Counted from the first letter of the stretch, positions 1 through 8,502 are shown. The stretch: 64,000 bases of DNA from CAVPWP01 sp963709395 (GCA_963709395.1 CAVPWP010000020.1:248001-312000); one strand, 5' to 3'. Numbers and translations: made by a program. The notes: generated from the letters alone by a model not told the origin.

Positions 1-25
1 TTCGCGGATCTTCAGTGAGACTGCG

Positions 26-379
26 TCAGACGAGGCGCTCGATCAGGGCAACCGGGGCGTTCTCGTCCCGGTCGTAGTCAAGCGCGGGACGATCGACAGC
101 CGCGGTCGACCGCTTGAACTCATAGACCATCTCGCCCGCCTCTTCGGAGCTTGCGACGATCAGGCACTGGGCCATATGGCGGGAGCCGTCGTAGAGATCG
201 ACGAGACCGCGCAGATGCGGCGCATCCTCGGCATCAAGGGAAAAGCCCTTTTCCCAATGGCGCAGGATCGTGAAGGTCTGGTCGCCTACCCTGACACGCA
301 GGCGGCTTTTGCGAAGGGCAGCGCGCTTGCGGGCCCGCTCAAGACCCTCGAGCACTTCTTTCGGCAGATACTCGGACAT
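26..379 (-). CDS. Conserved hypothetical protein, possibly PilZ-like
   Basis: A 117-residue soluble protein with no signal peptide or membrane segment. The N-terminus is a basic helix (MSEYLPKE..., then an Arg/Lys-rich stretch around residues 15-28), followed by a short all-beta region and a charged tail. The segment with GFSLDAE and GLVDLYDG resembles the strand pattern of PilZ-type barrels, but the RxxxR and D/NxSxxG signature is not clean, so I do not assign c-di-GMP binding. I chose the ATG at 379; an in-frame ATG at 394 would add five residues. It is alone on this strand, and nothing in the neighbourhood points to a role. Confidence 0.6.
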   Translation of the reverse strand: MSEYLPKEVLEGLERARKRAALRKSRLRVRVGDQTFTILRHWEKGFSLDAEDAPHLRGLVDLYDGSRHMAQCLIVASSEEAGEMVYEFKRSTAAVDRPALDYDRDENAPVALIERLV

Positions 380-603
380 TACAGACACTCCCACGGTAAC
401 ATCATGATCATGAGGGAACTTTACGTTCCGTCAAGCATGGCGTGGAACCCGGGGATACGAGCGCACCGATTCCGCATTCCCCGCTGCATCGTCGCCACAA
501 CCCGTCTTCGTGCGATTTTGCACCATGACTTGCGCCCTCATCGAGGTTTATGTGCGAATTCGGCGGCCCTACATCCCCATCAAGTGAAAAAGGAGAAAGC
601 GAC

Positions 604-1599
604 ATGGGCCAGTTGGTGAACGGTGTCTGGCAGGACGTCTGGTACGACACCAAATCTTCGGGCGGGGCCTTCGTGCGGTCAAACGCCAAATTCCGCAACT
701 GGATCACGCCGGACGGCGCCCCCGGCCCGTCGGGCGAGGGCGGCTTTCCGGCCGAGGCCGGGCGCTATCACCTGTATGTCTCATTGGCCTGCCCCTGGGC
801 GCACCGCACGCTGATCTTCCGGGCCCTGAAGGATCTTGAGGATGTGATCGGCGTGTCGGTCGTCCATCCCGACATGCTGTCCGATGGCTGGACCTTCGCA
901 ACCGACTTTCCCGGGGCGACGGGCGACCGGCTCTACGGCCTGCCGTTTGCGCGCGACCTTTACCTCAAGGCAGACCCGACGATCTCGGGTCGCGTGACGG
1001 TACCGATTCTCTGGGACACCCGGCGTGAAACGATTGTGTCCAACGAATCCTCCGAGATCATCCGCATGCTCAACTCGGCGTTCGATCACCTGACCGGCAA
1101 TACCGACGACTACTGGCCGGAAGAGATGCGCGACGCCATCGATGAGGTGAACAGCCGCATCTACGACACCGTGAACAACGGCGTCTACAAGGCTGGCTTT
1201 GCCGCCACGCAGACGGCCTATGACGCCGCGGTGGGGCCGCTCTTCGACACGCTCGACTGGCTCGAGGATCGTCTGTCGCGCAACCGCTACCTGATGGGAG
1301 ACAGGATCACCGAGGCCGACTGGCGGCTGGTGACGACGCTGTTCCGCTTCGACCCGGTCTATCACCTGCACTTCAAGTGCAACCGGCGGAGAGTGATCGA
1401 CTACCCGAACCTCTGGGCCTATGCGCGCGAGCTTTACCAGGTGCCGGGCGTGGCCGAGACGGTGAACTTCGACCACATCGTCCGGCATTACCACTACAGC
1501 CACGACTCCATAAACCCGCACCGGATCATTCCGATCAATCCGATCCTCGACTGGGACGAACCTCACGGGCGAGAGGATCTGGCGCGCAAGGCCGCCTGA
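604..1599 (+). CDS. Glutathione S-transferase family, glutathionyl-hydroquinone reductase type
   Basis: A 331-residue Omega/Xi-class glutathione transferase of the YqjG/EcM4 type. These enzymes reduce glutathionyl-hydroquinones and other mixed thioethers in the cytoplasm. The catalytic cysteine is Cys63 in SLACPWAHR (residues 60-68), in a thioredoxin-like N-terminal domain. The glutathione-binding VPIL and NESSEI stretches follow near residues 135-160, and the C-terminal half is the all-helical GST domain. The length matches the family. The start at 604 is favoured over an upstream ATG at 550 because AAAGGAGAAAG lies just before it. It stands alone, convergent with the receiver gene after it. 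Confidence 0.88.
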   Translation: MGQLVNGVWQDVWYDTKSSGGAFVRSNAKFRNWITPDGAPGPSGEGGFPAEAGRYHLYVSLACPWAHRTLIFRALKDLEDVIGVSVVHPDMLSDGWTFATDFPGATGDRLYGLPFARDLYLKADPTISGRVTVPILWDTRRETIVSNESSEIIRMLNSAFDHLTGNTDDYWPEEMRDAIDEVNSRIYDTVNNGVYKAGFAATQTAYDAAVGPLFDTLDWLEDRLSRNRYLMGDRITEADWRLVTTLFRFDPVYHLHFKCNRRRVIDYPNLWAYARELYQVPGVAETVNFDHIVRHYHYSHDSINPHRIIPINPILDWDEPHGREDLARKAA

Positions 1600-1608
1600 A
1601 AGGCCGCC

Positions 1609-1968
1609 TCAGACGCGGCCGTAGTGGTCGACGATCGCCGCGATGTCCTCGGGCGGGGTGTGCATCTTCACATAGGCGCAGGCGTTCGGCATGTGGTTGA
1701 AGATCGACCCGTCCGAGAAGAATGTGCTGCTGGTGACGAAAACGACCTTGGCATCGGGCTGGCGGTAACTTGCATAGTCGGCGACGGCGATGGCGCTTCC
1801 GTGCATCAGCATGAGATCGAGCACGATCACCCCGACCTCGAACTCGCACAGAATGCGCGTTGCCTCTTCCTGCGAGGTCACTGTCGTGACCAACGCCCCG
1901 AGACGCTCAAGATGGTTTGCCCAGACCCCTGACAGGTCCGGATTATTGGCAACGATCAAGACAAGCAT
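1609..1968 (-). CDS. Stand-alone response regulator receiver protein with degenerate acidic pocket
   Basis: A 119-residue single CheY-like receiver domain with no output domain. The phospho-acceptor Asp51 sits in VIVLDLML, the switch Thr79 in VFVTSS and the conserved Lys101 in YVKMHT. The pair of acidic residues that normally binds Mg2+ at the end of strand 1 is replaced by Asn8-Asn9 (LIVANNPD), so phosphorylation may be weak or absent. No histidine kinase is adjacent. It is divergent from the MltB-type gene; a CtrA-like box (2032-2046) and a palindrome (2041-2084) lie between them. Function unknown; the fold assignment is firm. Confidence 0.8.
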   Translation of the reverse strand: MLVLIVANNPDLSGVWANHLERLGALVTTVTSQEEATRILCEFEVGVIVLDLMLMHGSAIAVADYASYRQPDAKVVFVTSSTFFSDGSIFNHMPNACAYVKMHTPPEDIAAIVDHYGRV

Positions 1969-2031
1969 GACACCTCTGGGGCCAGATATACCGGCTCCGC
2001 CTTCCCCCCCGCAAATATGTGGGCGAAAGTC

Positions 2032-2046
2032 CTAACCAAAGGTTAA
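2032..2046. promoter_or_regulatory. CtrA-like box CTAA-N7-TTAA
   Basis: CTAACCAAAGGTTAA differs by one base from the alphaproteobacterial CtrA motif TTAA-N7-TTAA. It lies between the divergent receiver gene and the MltB-type gene, 64 bp and 121 bp from their starts respectively. A second site of identical form is at 3531-3545. The pattern is short, so chance occurrence is possible. Confidence 0.3.
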
Positions 2047-2084
2047 CGCGACCTGTCCCGGCAGGTCTTGACGTTGCGTTAACC
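2041..2084. repeat. Nested inverted repeat
   Basis: GGTTAACGC (2041-2049) is perfectly repeated inverted as GCGTTAACC (2076-2084). Inside it lies a second perfect inverted repeat, GACCTG (2050-2055) and CAGGTC (2062-2067). Such a nested structure in a 200-bp intergenic region could be a regulator-binding site or form a cruciform or RNA hairpin. No T-tract follows, so it is not a simple terminator. Confidence 0.5.
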
Positions 2085-2138
2085 GAAGCGGAGGCCGGGA
2101 TCTTGCGGGCCATTGCCCTGACGCCTGCGACTGATAGG

Positions 2139-2166
2139 CTGAAATCTGTCAGCCGGAGAATTTCAG
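2139..2166 (+). promoter_or_regulatory. Hairpin enclosing the ribosome-binding site of the MltB-type gene
   Basis: CTGAAAT (2139-2145) pairs perfectly with ATTTCAG (2160-2166), which abuts the ATG at 2167. The 14-nt loop contains the only purine-rich ribosome-binding sequence, CGGAGA. In the mRNA the site would therefore sit in a hairpin loop. Whether this regulates translation is inference. Confidence 0.35.
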
Positions 2167-3351
2167 ATGCGCCCAACCCGTCTTGTCGCAGCCTTCGCCC
2201 TCGCCCTTGCAGCTGCGGGACCCGGCGCGGCCAGCGTTCCCTGCGGCGGCAGTTTCGGCAGCTTCGTCGAGGCCATGAAGGCCGAGGCCCGCGCACAGGG
2301 ATTTTCCGCAGCAAGCGTCAACAGCTTCTTCGCCGGCGTGCGGCAGGATCCGGCGGTGATCCGGGCCGACCGGGCACAGGGCATCTTCCAGATGCCGTTC
2401 ACCGATTTCGCCCGACGTCTGATCAGCAATGACCGGCTGGTGCGCGGCCAGCGCGCCTCGCAGCAATGGGACGCGGTCTTCGACCGGATCGAGCGCGACT
2501 ACGGCGTCAGCCGGGGCGTTCTTCTGGCCTTCTGGGCGTTCGAGACCGACTATGGCGCGGTGCAGGGTGACTTCAACACGGTCAACGCCCTGATGACGCT
2601 GAGCCACGATTGCCGCCGCCCGGACCTGTTTCGTCCGCAGGTCTTCGCGGCACTGCGCCTCTATGAGATGGGCGATCTCGACCCGGCCCGCACCACGGGT
2701 GCCTGGGCCGGCGAGATCGGCATGGTCCAGATGCTGCCAGGCGACATCATCGAGAACGGCGTCGATGGCGATGGCGACGGGCATGTGCGGCTCAAGACCT
2801 CGGCCCCGGACGCGCTGATGTCGGGCGCGAATGTCCTTCGGTCGCTGGGCTGGCGCGCGAACGAGCCCTGGCTTCAGGAGGTCGTGGTGCCTCGCGATCT
2901 CGACTGGTCGCAGACAGGTCTTCAAACGCAGAAGCGGGTCTCCGACTGGGAACGCCTGGGCGTCCGGGCCCGCAGCGGATCCCTGCTGCGTCCCGACCTG
3001 CCCGCCTCGGTCCTGCTGCCGCAGGGGCGGAACGGGCCCGCCTTCCTCGCCTACCCGAACTTCAACGTCTATTTCGAGTGGAACAAGAGCTTCGTCTACG
3101 TCACGACGGCGGCCTATTTCGCCACGCGTATCCTGGGCGCGCCGGTCTTCGAGGCGGGCAATCCCAGTCCGGCCCTGTCCGAAGCCCAGATGAAATCACT
3201 GCAACAAAAGCTGCAGTCCCGTGGCCACGACGTAGGCGGAGTCGACGGCATCCTCGGCGCCATGACCCGCGTGGCGGTTCAAAAGGAGCAGGCACGCCTG
3301 GGCCTGCCCGCCGACGCCTGGCCCACGACCGAGCTTCTCAACCGCCTGTGA
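2167..3351 (+). CDS. Lytic murein transglycosylase, MltB family with peptidoglycan-binding domain
   Basis: A 394-residue exported enzyme that cleaves the MurNAc-GlcNAc bond of peptidoglycan to form 1,6-anhydro ends. A signal peptide covers about residues 1-23 (cleavage near GAAS-VP). There is no lipobox, so it is periplasmic rather than an outer-membrane lipoprotein like E. coli MltB. The catalytic Glu126 lies in FWAFETDYG, the GH103 signature, and IGMVQMLPGD follows. The C-terminal 65 residues form a PG_binding_1 domain (LQSRGHDVGGVDGILG). Monocistronic, with a structured leader upstream. Confidence 0.92.
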   Translation: MRPTRLVAAFALALAAAGPGAASVPCGGSFGSFVEAMKAEARAQGFSAASVNSFFAGVRQDPAVIRADRAQGIFQMPFTDFARRLISNDRLVRGQRASQQWDAVFDRIERDYGVSRGVLLAFWAFETDYGAVQGDFNTVNALMTLSHDCRRPDLFRPQVFAALRLYEMGDLDPARTTGAWAGEIGMVQMLPGDIIENGVDGDGDGHVRLKTSAPDALMSGANVLRSLGWRANEPWLQEVVVPRDLDWSQTGLQTQKRVSDWERLGVRARSGSLLRPDLPASVLLPQGRNGPAFLAYPNFNVYFEWNKSFVYVTTAAYFATRILGAPVFEAGNPSPALSEAQMKSLQQKLQSRGHDVGGVDGILGAMTRVAVQKEQARLGLPADAWPTTELLNRL

Positions 3352-3353
3352 CC

Positions 3354-3482
3354 TCAGCGCAGCGCGACGACGACCAGCGGTTTCGTCGAGAAGTCGTGTT
3401 TGACGATTTGGTCAGGCCCGCCCAATTCGCTGGCGACGGCCAGCAGGAGCAATCCCAACGTGATTCCCAGAAACTCATACAT
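3354..3482 (-). CDS. Small hydrophobic protein, 42 residues
   Basis: A short ORF starting MYEFLGITLGLLLLAVASEL: one short hydrophobic helix (residues 4-18) followed by a hydrophilic tail ending KPLVVVALR. GAGG lies 7 nt before the ATG, a good ribosome-binding site. The gene follows smc on the same strand and is separated from it by a 64-nt spacer holding a CtrA-like box. Its stop lies 2 nt past the stop of the convergent transglycosylase gene. I recognise no family; it may be a small inner-membrane peptide. The RBS and spacing make translation plausible but unproven. Confidence 0.5.
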   Translation of the reverse strand: MYEFLGITLGLLLLAVASELGGPDQIVKHDFSTKPLVVVALR

Positions 3483-3530
3483 CCGAACACCTCATGCTTG
3501 TTGTTCATGGTGTGTTCTAATCTGTAAAGG

Positions 3531-3545
3531 TTAATGCGGGCTTAG
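3531..3545 (-). promoter_or_regulatory. CtrA-like box CTAA-N7-TTAA
   Basis: Read on the minus strand this is CTAAGCCCGCATTAA, one mismatch from TTAA-N7-TTAA. It ends 48 bp upstream of the 42-residue ORF and has the same form as the site at 2032-2046. Assignment to CtrA is inference. Confidence 0.3.
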
Positions 3546-3546
3546 G

Positions 3547-6500
3547 TTAAGCAACCAATGCCTCTGCCTTGCGCAGGTCGACCGAGACAAGCTGGCTCAC
3601 CCCGAGCTCGGCCATCGTCACCCCGAACAACCGGTCCATGCGCGACATTGTGACGGCGTGGTGCGTGATGATCAGGAACCGCGTGTCGGTGCGGCGGGCC
3701 ATCTCGTCCAAGAGGTCACAGAAGCGGGTGACGTTCGCGTCGTCGAGCGGCGCGTCGACCTCGTCGAGCACGCAGATCGGCGCGGGGTTGGCGAGGAACA
3801 CCGCGAAGATCAGAGCGAGCGCCGTCAGTGTCTGTTCGCCCCCCGACAAGAGGCTGAGCGCCGCCAGCTTCTTGCCTGGCGGCTGACACAGGATCTCGAG
3901 CCCGGCCTCGAGCGGATCGTCGCTTTCGACCAGCACCAGCCTGGCCTCGCCCCCGCCGAAGAGATGGGTGAAGAGCATCGAGAAGTTCGTGTTCACCTGC
4001 TCGAACGCGGTCAGAAGCCGCTCGCGCCCCTCGCGGTTGAGGTTGGCGATCGCGGTGCGCAGCGTGCTGATCGCCTCCTGCAGGTCGGCGCGTTCGCGTT
4101 CGAGAGTGGTGTGTTCCTCTTCCACCTCGCGCGCGTCTTCCTCGGCGCGCAGGTTCACCGCGCCCAGTGCGTCGCGTTGCCGGCGCAGACGGTGGACATC
4201 GGCCTCGAGCGCGCTGGCCGACGGAATCGCGTCGAGCGATGTGTCGAGCGTTTCGAACAGCGCCTCGGGCGTCGTTTCCAGTTCCTCGGCGATCCGCGCG
4301 GCGGCGGCGGAAACGGCCTCTTTCGCTGCGGCATGGCGGGCTTCGGCGGCGGCGCGGGCCTCGCGCGCCTCGGAGGCCGCGCGTTCGGCGTCGCGTTCGG
4401 CCACAGCGGCCTCGCGCAGGGTGGTTTCTCCGGTCGCAAGCGCATCCGCGGCCTTTGCGCGCCGGGTTTCGGCCTCGGTCATCCGGCCCTGCAACGCCTC
4501 GCGATCAGCGCGGATGCGATCAGGCGCGGCGCGCGCCTCGGTCAGCTTTCGGTCGGCGGCGTCGCGACGATCTTCAAGCTCTGCCATCCGCGCCTCGGCG
4601 GTTTCAAGACGCGTCAGCCAGCCACCCCGTTCACGCGCGATGTCGGACAGACGGCGATGCCGCGCCTCGCCCGTGCGGCGCAACTCGTCATGGGACGACC
4701 GGCGGGTCATCATCGTCATGCGCGCGGCCTCGACCGTGACGCGCACGTCCTCGGCTTCGGCACGCGCAGCATCAAGGTCGCCCAGTCCCTTCAGCACCGC
4801 CTCGGCCTGCCGCAGCCGGTCGAGGGCTGCTGCGGCTTCCTCGGAATGGCGGGCCTCGGCCATGCGCGCGCTTTCAAGCTTGCCTGCGGCAATGTTCCGG
4901 TCGGCCTCGGCCCGCGACAGGGCGCGGCTGGCTTCGGTTACGCGCTGGTCGGCGGCCCGGCGCGCGTCACGCGCGCGCGGTCGGCTTCGGTCGTTTCGAC
5001 CAGACGACGCTTGAGCACCTCATGCGCCCTCTCGGCCCCGGCGGCACGGGCCCCGACCTCTTCGAGGTCTTGTTTGAGTTCCTGGAGCCGGTTGAGTTGC
5101 TGCATCCGCAGGGCCGTGGCAGACGGAGCGTCCTCGGCGGCGGTTCGGAACCCGTCCCAGCGCCAGAGGTCGCCCTCGGGGCTGACAAGGCGCTGACCCG
5201 GCTTCAGTTCGGCCTGCCTCCGCGCGCCTTCGGCCCGGTCGACAAGGCCGACCTGGCTTAGCCTCCGCGCCAGCACCTCGGGGACACTGACGAAATTCGA
5301 CAGCGCTTTCACGCCGTCCGGCAGCGTCTGCGGCTGCGCATAGCCGGGCAGAGCGGCCCAGCCGGACAGCCCTTCGTCCTTGACAACGGGCGCGCGCAGG
5401 TCGTCGGCAAGGGCCGCGCCCAGGGCCTTTTCATAGCCCGATTTCACCTCGACAAGGTCAAGCACCTGCCCGCCCTCGGCGGTGTCGCGCGCGACAAGCC
5501 GGGCGAGCGCGGCCACTTCGGCCTTCAGGCCACTGACTTCGCCCGCCGCGGCCGAATGGGCGGCGCGCGCTTCGGCCTCGCGGGCCTGCGCGTCGCCGCG
5601 CGCGTCGTCCGCGGCGACAAGGGCCGCCTCGGCGGCCTCGGCCGCACCGGTCGCCTCGGCCAGCGCCGCTTCGGCGGCCCCGAGCGCCAATTCGGCGCGC
5701 TTGAGGTCCTCGGCCGATTGCCGGGCCGTGTCGCGCGCGGCCTCGGCGGCGGCTTCGCTTTTCTTGCGCGTCGAGGCCTCGTCCTCGACCAGACGCTGCG
5801 CGGACTGGTGACGCGCGGCCAGCCGCGCAACGTCCTCGGTCAGTTGCGAATAAGCGGTTTCCCGGTCCTGAAGCACCTGAGCGGCGTCATGTGCGGCGGC
5901 AGAGGCGGCCTCCAGCGCGGCCTCGTGCCCCTCGCCCTCGGCGGTCAGCTTCGTGGCCTCGTCGTCAAGGGCGGCAAGGGTCTGGCCGGCGTCGCGGTTC
6001 AGAACCAATTCGCGCTCGGCGTCGCGGACAAGCTGCTCGATCTGCGCCTCAAGCGCGGCGATCGCCCCGCGCGCGCGCTTGTCGGCCTCGTCGAGCGTCG
6101 ACAGCTCGACCGTCAGCCGCTGCAGGATGGCCGAAGCGATGGCTTCTTCCTCGCGCAGGGGCGGAAGCGCCTCGTCGGCCTCGGCGCGGCGGGCGCCGGC
6201 GGCACGGGCCAGACGTTCGGCCTCGGCGGTGCGCCGCATCTCGTCGGTCAGGGCGGTCTGTGCGGCAAGCGCGTGCTGCCCGGCCTCGTGCCAGCGGCGG
6301 TAGAGGAGCGCGCCTTCCGCCTTGCGCAACTCCTCGCCGATCTCGCGGTAGCGCGCCGCCTGCCGGGCCTGCCGTTCAAGCTGACGCAATTGCTGCGCCA
6401 GCTGCTCGACCACGTCCTCGACACGGGCAAGGTTCTGTTCAGCACCGTTCAGCTTCAGCTCGGCCTCGTGGCGACGCTGGTAGAGGCCCGAGATGCCGGC

Positions 6501-7001
6501 GGCTTCTTCAAGGATGCGCCGGCGGTTCGTCGGCTTGGCGTTGATCAGCTCGGAAATCTGGCCCTGTCGCACGAGCGCGGGCGAATGCGCCCCGGTCGAG
6601 GCGTCGGCAAACAGCATCTGAATGTCGCGTGCCCGCACGTCCTTGGTATTGGCCTTGTAGGCGGAACCGGCGTCACGGGTGATGCGACGCACGATTTCCA
6701 GCGTGTCCTGGTCGTTGAAGGCCGCGGGTGCGAGCCGTTCGGAATTGTCGATGTAAAGCGCCACTTCCGCGAAGTTCCGGGCCGGGCGGCTAGAAGCGCC
6801 AGCAAAGATCACGTCCTCCATCCCGCCGCCGCGCATGGCCGTCGGGCGGTTTTCGCCCATGACCCAGCGCAGCGCCTCGAGAAGGTTCGACTTGCCGCAG
6901 CCGTTCGGCCCCACGACGCCGGTCAGCCCGTCCGCGATGACGAGGTCCGTGGGGTCCACGAAGCTTTTGAAGCCGTTCAGTCTGAGTCGCGTGAAACGCA
7001 C
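3547..7001 (-). CDS. smc: Chromosome segregation protein SMC (frame broken near 4967-4980)
   Basis: ATPase of the condensin-like SMC complex that compacts and segregates the nucleoid. The N-terminal head has Walker A GPNGCGKS (residues 31-38). Long Ala/Arg/Glu-rich coiled coils flank a hinge, and the C-terminal head carries the signature LLSGGEQTLTALAL and Walker B ICVLDEVDAPL. The GTG at 7001 gives the canonical start (V/M)RFTRLRLNGFKSF; longer versions add unrelated sequence. The frame shifts at a CG-dinucleotide run (4967-4980). Removing 2 nt restores one 1150-residue chain, the usual size in this family of bacteria, so sequencing error is likely. No scpA/scpB nearby. Confidence 0.9.
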
Positions 7002-7158
7002 AGCAATAGGGATCCGTGGTGATTCCGGTCGCGGAAGTCTCGGCTTCGTCTCCGGCCCTGTCAACGCAGGGAACCCTGCATCTGCGTGATCCCGCCGGTT
7101 TGTCCACAAGATATTGCGCAGTCAGCCTCTCCACGCCGTATCCAGACCTTGCCGCAAC

Positions 7159-7172
7159 TTGACATATATCAA
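7159..7172 (+). promoter_or_regulatory. Crp/Fnr-family operator, Fnr-type
   Basis: TTGACATATATCAA: one half-site is the exact Fnr half TTGAT (read on the minus strand), the other is TTGAC, with the N4 spacing of the FnrL/Fnr consensus TTGAT-N4-ATCAA. It is 59 bp upstream of the TsoY-like gene start, which suggests oxygen- or nitric-oxide-responsive control. FnrL, DnrD/NnrR or another family member could bind. Confidence 0.6.
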
Positions 7173-7197
7173 AGTCACCATGTATTTGACGCTGTAA

Positions 7198-7218
7198 GCA
7201 TATCGCATATTGCATATA
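7198..7218 (+). repeat. Three tandem GCATATN heptamers
   Basis: GCATATC, GCATATT and GCATATA follow each other without a gap and end immediately before the AAGGAGG ribosome-binding site of the TsoY-like gene. The block is strikingly AT-rich for this genome. It may be a repressor site, the core promoter, or an mRNA leader element. Confidence 0.55.
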
Positions 7219-7230
7219 AGGAGGCACCCG

Positions 7231-8445
7231 ATGTCCCATACACCCTCGCATGCGGCGCAGAATTTCTCTCCGCTCTACTTCCTAGGCTCCCTGGGCGCCG
7301 GCGGCCTCACCGTCACTTTCTTCATGTATCTGATGTTCTGGGTCCCGCACCCCGGGCGGACCGTACCTGTGTTCGAGGATATCGCCGCGGCCTTCGCCTC
7401 GGGCAATCCGCTGACACAAGGAATGATCGCGGTGGCCATGGCCGGCATCGCCTTCTTCGCGGTCCTCAATCTCAAGGCGCTGGCCTGGAACCTCAGCCAC
7501 TACGCAGCCTTCATGAAGACCGAGGGCTACAAGGCCCTGCGGTCGTCGAATGCCGAGAGCCAAATCCTCGCCCTGCCCCTGGCGTTGGCGATGTCGGTCA
7601 ACGTGGGCTTCATCCTGGGTCTCGTCTTCGTGCCGGGTCTCTGGGGGATCGTCGAATACCTGTTTCCGCTTGCCATGATCGCGTTCCTTGCCATCGGCTG
7701 GCTTGCCTTTCGCATGATCGGCGCGTTCCTCGGCCGCGTTCTGACCTCGGGCGGCGGGTTCTCGCACAAGGCCAATAACTCTTACGCCCAGCTTCTGCCC
7801 GCCTTTGCGCTGGCGATGATCGGCGTGGGCCTTGCCGCCCCGGCGGCGATGAGCACGTCGGCAACCGTTGCCGGCCTCTCCATCATCGCGTCGACCTTCT
7901 TCATGGTGGCCGCGGTGATCTATGGTATCGTTGCGCTGATCCTCGGCGTCCACGCGCTGATGGAGCATGGCGCCGCCCCCGAAGCCGCGCCGACGCTGAT
8001 GATCGTGATCCCGATGCTGACCGTGCTTGGCATCCTGTCGCTGCGGCAAAGCCACGGGCTTGGTGTCCATTTCGACGCACACACCGCGGCTGCCGATACC
8101 CTGACCTTCCTTGGTCTGCTGCTGTCGGTTCAGGTGCTGTTCGGCCTTCTGGGCTTCGCGGTGCTGCGTCGCCAGAACTACGCCAAGACCTGGATGACGG
8201 GCGACCGTCTTTCGGCGGGGTCCTATGCCCTTGTCTGCCCGGGCGTCGCGCTGTCGGTGATGCTGCACTTCTTCCTCAACAAGGGACTGGTTGCTGCCGG
8301 ACTGGTGGCCAAGTTCTCGACCACATACTGGGCAATCTCGGGCCTAGCGGTGGCCTTCCAGATCGCAATGATCGCGCTGGTCGTCTACCTCAACCGGCGG
8401 CATTTCGGCCGTTCGAGCGACGTGGTGGCCATCCCTGCCGAATGA
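7231..8445 (+). CDS. TsoY-like polytopic membrane protein
   Basis: A 404-residue integral membrane protein with about ten hydrophobic helices. From memory it resembles the TsoY family of (seleno)proteins, whose members have Sec or Cys at one conserved site. The chain contains a single cysteine, Cys336, in ALVCPGVAL, consistent with that site. Other marks are FFMYLMFWVPHPG near the N-terminus and a HFFLNKGL helix after the Cys. The start at 7231 follows AAGGAGG by 6 nt; an ATG at 7210 would overlap the heptad repeats. Upstream lie an Fnr-type box and the repeats, and a terminator follows. Substrate or function unknown; transport or sulfur-related redox is only a guess. Confidence 0.65.
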   Translation: MSHTPSHAAQNFSPLYFLGSLGAGGLTVTFFMYLMFWVPHPGRTVPVFEDIAAAFASGNPLTQGMIAVAMAGIAFFAVLNLKALAWNLSHYAAFMKTEGYKALRSSNAESQILALPLALAMSVNVGFILGLVFVPGLWGIVEYLFPLAMIAFLAIGWLAFRMIGAFLGRVLTSGGGFSHKANNSYAQLLPAFALAMIGVGLAAPAAMSTSATVAGLSIIASTFFMVAAVIYGIVALILGVHALMEHGAAPEAAPTLMIVIPMLTVLGILSLRQSHGLGVHFDAHTAAADTLTFLGLLLSVQVLFGLLGFAVLRRQNYAKTWMTGDRLSAGSYALVCPGVALSVMLHFFLNKGLVAAGLVAKFSTTYWAISGLAVAFQIAMIALVVYLNRRHFGRSSDVVAIPAE

Positions 8446-8472
8446 TCGGGCAAAGACATCGCAAGACACGTG

Positions 8473-8498
8473 ACGGGCCCGGTCTTCCGGGCCCGTTT
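8473..8498. terminator. Rho-independent terminator between convergent genes
   Basis: Perfect 10-bp stem ACGGGCCCGG/CCGGGCCCGT (8473-8482, 8487-8496) with a TCTT tetraloop and a short TT tail on the plus strand. It sits between the TsoY-like gene and the convergent ThDP enzyme gene. Confidence 0.7.
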
Positions 8499-8502
8499 CG
8501 CA

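Noticed and set aside
4938..4980. Programmed ribosomal frameshift in smc
   Set aside because: No slippery heptamer or downstream pseudoknot signature, and other genes show similar random indels; error is simpler.
3658..7022. Long plus-strand open frames (over 480 codons) opposite smc
   Set aside because: They are antisense to a fully recognisable SMC, have Arg/Gly/Ala-biased composition and no domain; typical GC-rich shadow frames.
7064..7087. GCAGGGAACCCTGC palindrome upstream of smc
   Set aside because: A single short palindrome without promoter context or a second copy; left unassigned.
7282..8268. A 328-codon frame antisense to the TsoY-like gene
   Set aside because: His/Arg/Gly-rich shadow of a transmembrane coding region; no ribosome site or family.
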